A program made the translations under genes and the position numbers. This document shows, one piece after another, positions 42,278 to 47,500 of a stretch of 47,500 bases of DNA. The number at the start of each line of letters is the position of its first letter. Position 1 is the stretch's first letter. The DNA comes from Chromera velia. Its lineage: Eukaryota > Sar > Chromeraceae. The stretch is taken from the NCBI GenBank assembly GCA_018398765.1, contig JAHBMJ010000253.1, forward strand, positions 1 through 47,500. The letters are read 5' to 3'. The notes below the pieces were generated by a model. The model did no database searches. It was not told where the DNA came from and worked only from the letters and a program-made list of their open reading frames with translations.

Positions 42278-43513
42278 TCAGCGCCTTCTAGGGGTGGCGG
42301 AGGGGGAGCGGGCGGGGAGGGGCACAAGCTCTGTGAAGGTCGGGTAGAAGTCGTCGAACGAAATGCGGACCTCCTCCAGATCCACCACCGCCCCCCTCTT
42401 CGTCAGCACGCTGCAGTGAACGTGGTAGGAGGGGCGTCGGTCGGCCAGGAAGGCCGTGGCGAGAATGCGGAGGCGGCTGCCTGCCTCCACTCGTGTGGGT
42501 TTGGAAAGGAGGAAAATGGGATTCCTCCAATTCCTGGAGTACGAGTTGTCGGAGGCGTTGGAGGAGGTCCAAAGGAAATTCTCGGGAATCTCCTCGTACT
42601 GACAGGAGGGCCAACGCTGTCTCGGCCGCTTGCGGGAGGGGGCGGGGGCTATGAGGGTGATGTATGCAGCAAACCCCCGCAGCACGCCTGTTTGGGAGAC
42701 GGGCAGTGTCGTCTCATGCTCCTGCTTTGTCTTGATTCGGGACGCCTGGAAGTCCAGTCGTTCGAGCAACGCAACATCGGTGCCTGTCAGGCTGTTGGTT
42801 GCAAAATCGAATCTCCTCGCAAGCAGCATTTTGGGAGAGACGTAGAGCTCGTCTACATCCCGCCATGCTGAGCTGAGGGTTTGGACGTCGAGAGTCACGG
42901 GGACGATGCAGGTGGAGGCACACTGGGGGATGAACGTGACGTTGTTGGGGGTTGAGAGCTGTTTGCGGATGAAGTTCATGGTCTCCACCACCCCCTCTGA
43001 GGAAGCAACGGGACCAAATAATTCGAACAATACAGCCTCAGGGGAACGGGCTGCCTTCTCTCGGGGGAGGTCCCTCGAGTGCAAATTTCGAACCTCAAAC
43101 CGGCCTGCAAAAAGAGGCTGGCTTGCCAGCGCTCTTGACGCACGCCGAGCAGACTCCTGGTTGACCTCCAGGGCGAAGACCCTCGTGTCGTTTCGGGAGA
43201 GGACCATACTGGAGAGCAGTGCCTCTGCACCACAGCCAATCTCCAACCAGGTTCGTGCATCGACACTCTGAATCGCCCTGCTGAAGAAAAGGTTCCTCTG
43301 CGTATCGCTGTTCATGGACGCATACCCTTCACACGAATAATGGTCACAGATACTTTTTGTGTCTCTCTCCTGCTGCTGATAAGCTTCGTCGATCAGTGCA
43401 ACAAAAGTGCGTCTATTGCCGTTTATTCGGAAGCGAAGCAACGAATAGAGAAACTTGTTCCTCGTGTACTCCGACTCCAGAGGATCAACCGTCTCTGTCT
43501 CCGTCTCCGACAT
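42278..43513 (-). CDS. Protein arginine methyltransferase-like SAM-dependent methyltransferase
   Basis: Intronless, 411 residues from the ATG at 43513. Landmarks are the helix before the Rossmann fold (SMNSDTQRNLFFSRAI, residues 66-81), motif I WLEIGCGAE (89-97) that binds SAM, the acidic end of strand two ALEVNQ (114-119), and a double-Glu loop analogue FELFGPVASSEG (163-174) with Glu164 and Glu173. A C-terminal half with beta-barrel character and the segment WRNPIFLLSK resemble PRMT barrels. The family transfers methyl groups to arginine; substrates and product type (mono, symmetric, asymmetric) cannot be told, and the glycine-rich part of motif I is weaker than usual (GCGAE). The frame is open upstream to 43645 but that part is low quality. 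The chosen ATG directly follows TTTGTACAG, an acceptor-like sequence. Confidence 0.85.
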   Translation of the reverse strand: MSETETETVDPLESEYTRNKFLYSLLRFRINGNRRTFVALIDEAYQQQERDTKSICDHYSCEGYASMNSDTQRNLFFSRAIQSVDARTWLEIGCGAEALLSSMVLSRNDTRVFALEVNQESARRASRALASQPLFAGRFEVRNLHSRDLPREKAARSPEAVLFELFGPVASSEGVVETMNFIRKQLSTPNNVTFIPQCASTCIVPVTLDVQTLSSAWRDVDELYVSPKMLLARRFDFATNSLTGTDVALLERLDFQASRIKTKQEHETTLPVSQTGVLRGFAAYITLIAPAPSRKRPRQRWPSCQYEEIPENFLWTSSNASDNSYSRNWRNPIFLLSKPTRVEAGSRLRILATAFLADRRPSYHVHCSVLTKRGAVVDLEEVRISFDDFYPTFTELVPLPARSPSATPRRR

Positions 43514-44867
43514 CTGTACAAAGGAACACAAGCACGAAAAAGGACGCCGTACAAGCTGCAAAAAAAAACTGTAGAGCCGGTACAAGCCCACGAAAACCAC
43601 ACCCGACAGGCACGAATTTTTGGTACTGGAGGAAGCCGTCACCACGTAGTATTACCTCCAGAGACCCTCGCTTCGATCGTACCTCAATCAGTGATTCGCC
43701 ATCCATGATTCGCGCCCTTGCACGCGGTGTCCCGAGCTCGAGCTCGCGCGCGCCGCGCGCGCGTGGCCTGTTTTTTTTGCGGCGGCGCGTCGCGATGTTG
43801 CAAGTTTTTTTTTTTTTTTTGACACTATATTTTATGGTCATTTTTGTTAGATGCAAATGTTGCAAGTCGTTGCAAGGTGGGGAGCATTTGTGGTAATTTG
43901 TTGTTCGATCGAATTTAATCGCATTCGAGTGTATGTCAATTCGTACCGGCCCAGGGCTGGCCCCCGGATCGACCTCCCTGAACCTAACTACCACTTGAAA
44001 GTTCACGCTGGATTTTTAGATTAATTTGAAAATCCACGCAGCAGACACACATCATTTACGGTGTTTTAAAAGCCAAAGCCGCATATCTGGACGGTGTCTT
44101 GACCATCTACGCCGCAGGCGTGGACGGTCTCTTAAAAAACGATACCGCAAATAGAAATAATTTTGATTATATTTTTTCAAGTGTTTTGGGAGGTTCTCGG
44201 ATGTACCTAAATTAACCCAGATCGATATCGCGTGGTGAATGATCCAGGATGAACTATTGAAGCTGTATGAGCTATCTTCCAAAGTGATCTAACGCATATA
44301 TACATACAGATTCTATTACAGAACATGTCAGACGTCATGCCTCACAGTGTGATTCCGCTGCAATTTCCACAACAAAATCAAAAATATCGATCTCCCCCCT
44401 AATGAATATATATCAAAAGTGATTATAGCGGGAAGGCCTAACGCGGTTTCAAACCAAGCAGTGGCGTAATCAATCAATCACACAGTATTAGGAAATATCA
44501 AGGTGTCCCTATAGGGCCTGACTAGGCCTGACGATATAGGCCGGTATCCTAAAAGACATCTCAGCCGATCTCAGCTAATGTCAACTAATCCTAGTAAAAC
44601 TTAAAGCAAAACTGAGTTGCTTCGAGGCATCATAAAGTTAAATTTAATACTCCGTAACCTAGTTACGGAACTTCGCGGGCTTGTGTAGGCTTGTGAGTGG
44701 CAGTGAGCCACTGATATCGAACATTGATTCGCAAACTATAAGTTAGACGCTCTGTTGCCGATCATATGACTAAATATGTAGCTATCAGGATTTGTAGGAC
44801 ATCCACAATTTAACGTATACTTATTCTATATAATACTATATAACATGAAACCTGATGTTTTTTTTTG
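43514..44867. other. Upstream region of the methyltransferase gene and spacer
   Basis: Contains a self-complementary GC run with GAGCTCGAGCTC and CGCGCGCGCCGCGCGCGCG at about 43735-43769, a T-run at 43807-43820, and a perfect hairpin TCCGTAAC/GTTACGGA at 44651-44669. From 44000 on it is AT-rich with no supported gene. Confidence 0.5.
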
Positions 44868-45149
44868 TTAGGAAAAAACTCTATAGGATCGATTCGTGTA
44901 CACAAAAAGAACCACTTGTTTACACTTAACAACAAGTTGGACTAAGTCAAACTGACTCTTGTCGACACCAGAAAACTCAATTTTTTGGAACTTTGAAGCA
45001 AAAACCCATATAAATCGACATCGAATTTCATTAGCACTTTTCTTTCTCGCATATTCTCTCTTCACCAATTTGACAAGCAATGCTGCAGCATCTGATTCAT
45101 TCCCGGACTCATGTGTGAGTGTCGCTTTACATGATACGCTTCGCATCAT
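44868..45149 (-). CDS. Possible 93-residue hypothetical protein
   Basis: Open from a doubled ATG at 45149 to a TAA at 44868. The translation is varied and plausible: an acidic/polar start, then Lys/Arg-rich (KREYARKKSANEIRCRF), then hydrophobic beta-like stretches (QLVVKCKQVVLFVYTN). No family is recognised. It could be a last exon. The opposite strand is also open (44959-45208) and ends at a strong donor GTGAGT, so the coding strand is not certain. Confidence 0.35.
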   Translation of the reverse strand: MMRSVSCKATLTHESGNESDAAALLVKLVKREYARKKSANEIRCRFIWVFASKFQKIEFSGVDKSQFDLVQLVVKCKQVVLFVYTNRSYRVFS

Positions 45150-45988
45150 TGGGAGCTTCTCGCGGAACAAAAGACGGTCAGAGTCAACCCGAAAAGAGAG
45201 AGACTCGGTGAGTACGTGAGTACAGAAAAAGAAACCTCTTAATTGATGGGATATGCATCATGCAGGGCCTTTCCTGTCTGCGCCCTCGAAGGCAAACTCC
45301 ACCATGAAGATGCACTCAACGTGCCTAAAATCTCCATTTAAGAAATTGACCTGCACCTTTCATCATGCAAAACACAGTAGACTCCCCCCCATTCCCCCCC
45401 GCCCCCCGACCACATCGCACCGACAGTGCAGGCCACCGACGTGATCAAACAGTCTCCTGACCGACCGGCTCTTTGAACACTTACCCCTCGATCGGACTTT
45501 TTCTTTACACTGCGCAACAGACAGCACACTCTCCCTTCTCACGCCAAGCTCTGAGCCACTCCGTGTGAAGTGCCCAGAAAGCGAAGTTTCCCCCCCTGAC
45601 CTCATGACTTCCTTCTCGCAACCAGAACCTCCTCTTCAGCCCACCAAAAAACAAAAGAATCAACAACCAATCTCGCGGAAAACAACGGACCCTCTGGTTT
45701 TCTGTCGCTTCTCAGACTGCAACTTCCCTTTTCACGTCCCCTAACCTCGACTTCCCTCGCCTTGCTCTGTGAGTGTGTAAAGAAAATTCTCTTCTCTCGC
45801 CAGAAAACAACAACTGCACCTACTCGTACCCCCCCCCCTCTTCCTAACCCCTCTGGGACCTCACGGGACTGACTTTAAGTCCGCAACCACCAGGCACAAA
45901 CATGAGGCTGGCATCTGTCCTCGAAATCCCCCTTTCTCCCTTCCCTCCCACCTCCCTTTCCTTTCCTTTCCTTTCCCGTCTCTGTTAA
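45150..45988. other. Spacer, no gene seen
   Basis: C-rich, with CCCCCC-type runs (about 45389-45412 and 45831-45840) and a TTTCC run at 45957-45975. Small frames on the minus strand are Gly/Ser-rich and not convincing. Confidence 0.5.
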
Positions 45989-46451
45989 TCAATCCGTCTC
46001 CTCCTCGAGGGACTGAAGGTCCACTGCGAGAAGAATTCGGGGAGAAGGGACAGTCTCCCCAGCCTCCCCCAAGACCACCTCCGGACTTCTGTGCACAGCG
46101 GCTCTCCTCTCCAGCCCCGGCACTGCAGCACCCTTCAGAAGGAGGCCGTCCAGCAGTCCGGTCGCATAAGGTCGCTTTCTCTTCGGACCTTTCCTTTTTG
46201 GATCTGCCCTCTCGTCGAGACCCTCTTGCACAGACAATTCAGGCACACCCTCCACAGGCAAGTGAGAAGGAAGCGACAGGCCACCAAATGAGGAAGCCAT
46301 GAGAGTCCTGAAGTCAAAGGACGGAGAGGACGACGCAGAAGAAGAGGGAAGGAGAGAAATGGGCCTCAAGTTGTGTGGACCCGTGTCCCTTTCTCTGTCT
46401 CCCTCTGACAAATGAACCCTGAAGTCCCCACTTGAAGGCGATCGCTCGATC
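45989..46451 (-). CDS. Probable last exon of an unrecognised minus-strand gene
   Basis: Follows the acceptor-like CCTCTGACAG and stays open for 153 codons to the stop at 45989. It opens with IERSPSSGDFRVHLSEGD, then a Ser-rich part, a nuclear-localisation-like basic patch (KRKGPKRKRP) and an acidic C-terminus (SLEEETD). No domain is recognised. A possible upstream exon follows TTGCAG at about 46932 (PGTEWVDERDVSHVDILFE), but its end was not found. Low-complexity tails like this evolve fast, so the rest of the protein lies upstream. Confidence 0.5.
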
Positions 46452-46569
46452 TGTCAGAGGCACATGGAGCACAGAACATGAGCTGGAGTGATATATACAG
46501 CGACGCAGGCATACAAATTGTCGCGCTCTTTCTCAGTCTGTCATTCATCGACCCGCTTACTTTCTGACA

Positions 46570-46624
<55 letters not shown>

Positions 46625-47457
46625 GCACGCACAGACAAGAGAGGGAGGGGCGCGCTCGAGCCACAGTCGACAGAATGAGAACAATCGACAAACGTCACGA
46701 GCCAGTCCAATAAGAGCTTTGCATTTACATTGGCTCGTTCATTTAATGGTGCACGTCTAATTGGCGTAGCAAAAAGCGCCCAGAAAACCAACAAAGAGAG
46801 AAACCAACAGAAAGAGGGAAATTGAGCATGGTCGGAGACAGGAAAGAAGGGAGAACGGCCCTCATTCGTTTCAAATAAAATGTCGACATGACTGACGTCC
46901 CGCTCATCCACCCACTCAGTACCCGGTCCTGCAACGTAAACGTGACTCATACCGTGCACACAGTTTCCTACACAGACATGCACACCCATACATTTGCACA
47001 CCTCCCTGCACGCAAACGCCGACTTATGGAGCAAAGAGAAAAAAAAAGGGGGAGGGAAAGAAAAAGAGAGCAAACGAAGGAAAGATAGCAAAAAAACCGT
47101 CTTGGTTTTTCTCTTCTGATTTTTATCTTTTGATCGAACAACTTTGTTTTTATGACTTTTTGCTCTGGAGAAGCCACCCGTCTCGCCTTCCTGTCTCCCT
47201 CTCTCCCTCCAATTCTCCTCATCCCCTTCGCGGCTTCTCACTTACCCTTTAGAGTCATCAACAGCCGAAACGTTGTTTTGTCAACATGCCACAGGGGACA
47301 CTGCACACACGCATTGAACAAAGCAAAGTGGAGAAACTATGTGAGTGTGTTTGTCTACGGGAACGTCAATGGTGAAGCACCTGAGGAGACGATCTTGCGA
47401 TTGAGTGAATGGGTGAAGAGTGTGTGTGTGTGTGTGTGAATAGACCAGTCCAAGCAG
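46452..47457. other. Intron or spacer, with microsatellites
   Basis: TC then AC runs at 46568-46632 and a GT run at 47411-47439. If the exon at 45989-46451 is real, part of this is its upstream intron. An A-rich tract surrounds 47036-47095. Confidence 0.5.
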
Positions 47458-47500
47458 GAGGGGTAGAGACAATTCCGTGTGTAGAGGAAGGGGTAGAGAC
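47458..47500. repeat. Start of a ~30-bp tandem repeat at the window edge
   Basis: GGGGTAGAGAC recurs after 30 bases (unit begins GGGGTAGAGACAATTCCGTG). Only about 1.4 units are in the window, so array length is unknown. Confidence 0.55.

Noticed and set aside
42140-42871. Plus-strand frame opposite the methyltransferase
   Set aside because: Begins in a TC/TGTC-rich tract and overlaps the C-terminal half of a protein with clear methyltransferase motifs on the minus strand.
1-47500. tRNA, rRNA and CRISPR
   Set aside because: I looked for tRNA arm pairs with a GTTCGA-type T-loop, rRNA-like blocks and regularly spaced repeats with unique spacers, and found none. The regularly spaced hairpin array at 14521 lacks unique spacers of constant length and this is eukaryotic DNA.

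Overview
This window is nuclear DNA from a eukaryote with intron-rich protein genes. Canonical GT-AG introns carry long polypyrimidine tracts ending in TTTGCAG, there is no operon structure, and microsatellites are dense. The mix of gene families (an animal-like mitochondrial SDR, a PLAC8 protein, an NHL-repeat protein, a secreted EEP-fold phosphatase and an arginine methyltransferase-like protein) suggests a protist. A chromerid or other alveolate alga is my best guess, by inference only. All exon models were built by reading splice sites and checking that phases match across every junction.

Layout: 1-2425 is a large 47-51 bp minisatellite. 2721-3593 is a short unit flanked by ~198 bp direct repeats. 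3984-4763 is an intronless HSD17B10-like dehydrogenase gene. 5000-17000 is an AT-rich, repeat-dominated stretch. It holds a long terminal-inverted-repeat (TIR) element (7731-9067), Mutator-like TIR elements (9871-10646 and 14783-16634), a hAT-like MITE pair with 8-bp target duplications (10258-10514 and 15582-15826), a MITE that splits a small reading frame (13899-14184), a GC-rich hairpin array (14521-14729) and a poorly understood multi-exon gene (about 11428-13106).

The gene-dense part runs from 17059 to 43513. It holds a minus-strand coiled-coil/disordered protein gene (17059-21948), a divergent plus-strand PLAC8 gene (22796-25311), a minus-strand NHL-repeat gene (27883-32662), a divergent plus-strand secreted endonuclease/exonuclease/phosphatase-fold gene (34523-39870) and a minus-strand protein arginine methyltransferase-like gene (42278-43513). 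A third Mutator-like element (26451-27496) sits between the convergent PLAC8 and NHL genes. The right end (44000-47500) is mostly noncoding, with a hypothetical ORF, a probable last exon of another minus-strand gene, microsatellites and the start of a new tandem repeat at the edge.

The genes do not form one pathway. Two adjacent pairs are head-to-head (coiled-coil/PLAC8 and NHL/EEP) and may share promoter regions. The most interesting signals are the transposon family biology in the AT-rich part: nested elements with visible target duplications, a coding frame broken by a precise insertion, and GC-rich hairpins that recur both in an array and inside the Mutator-like elements.
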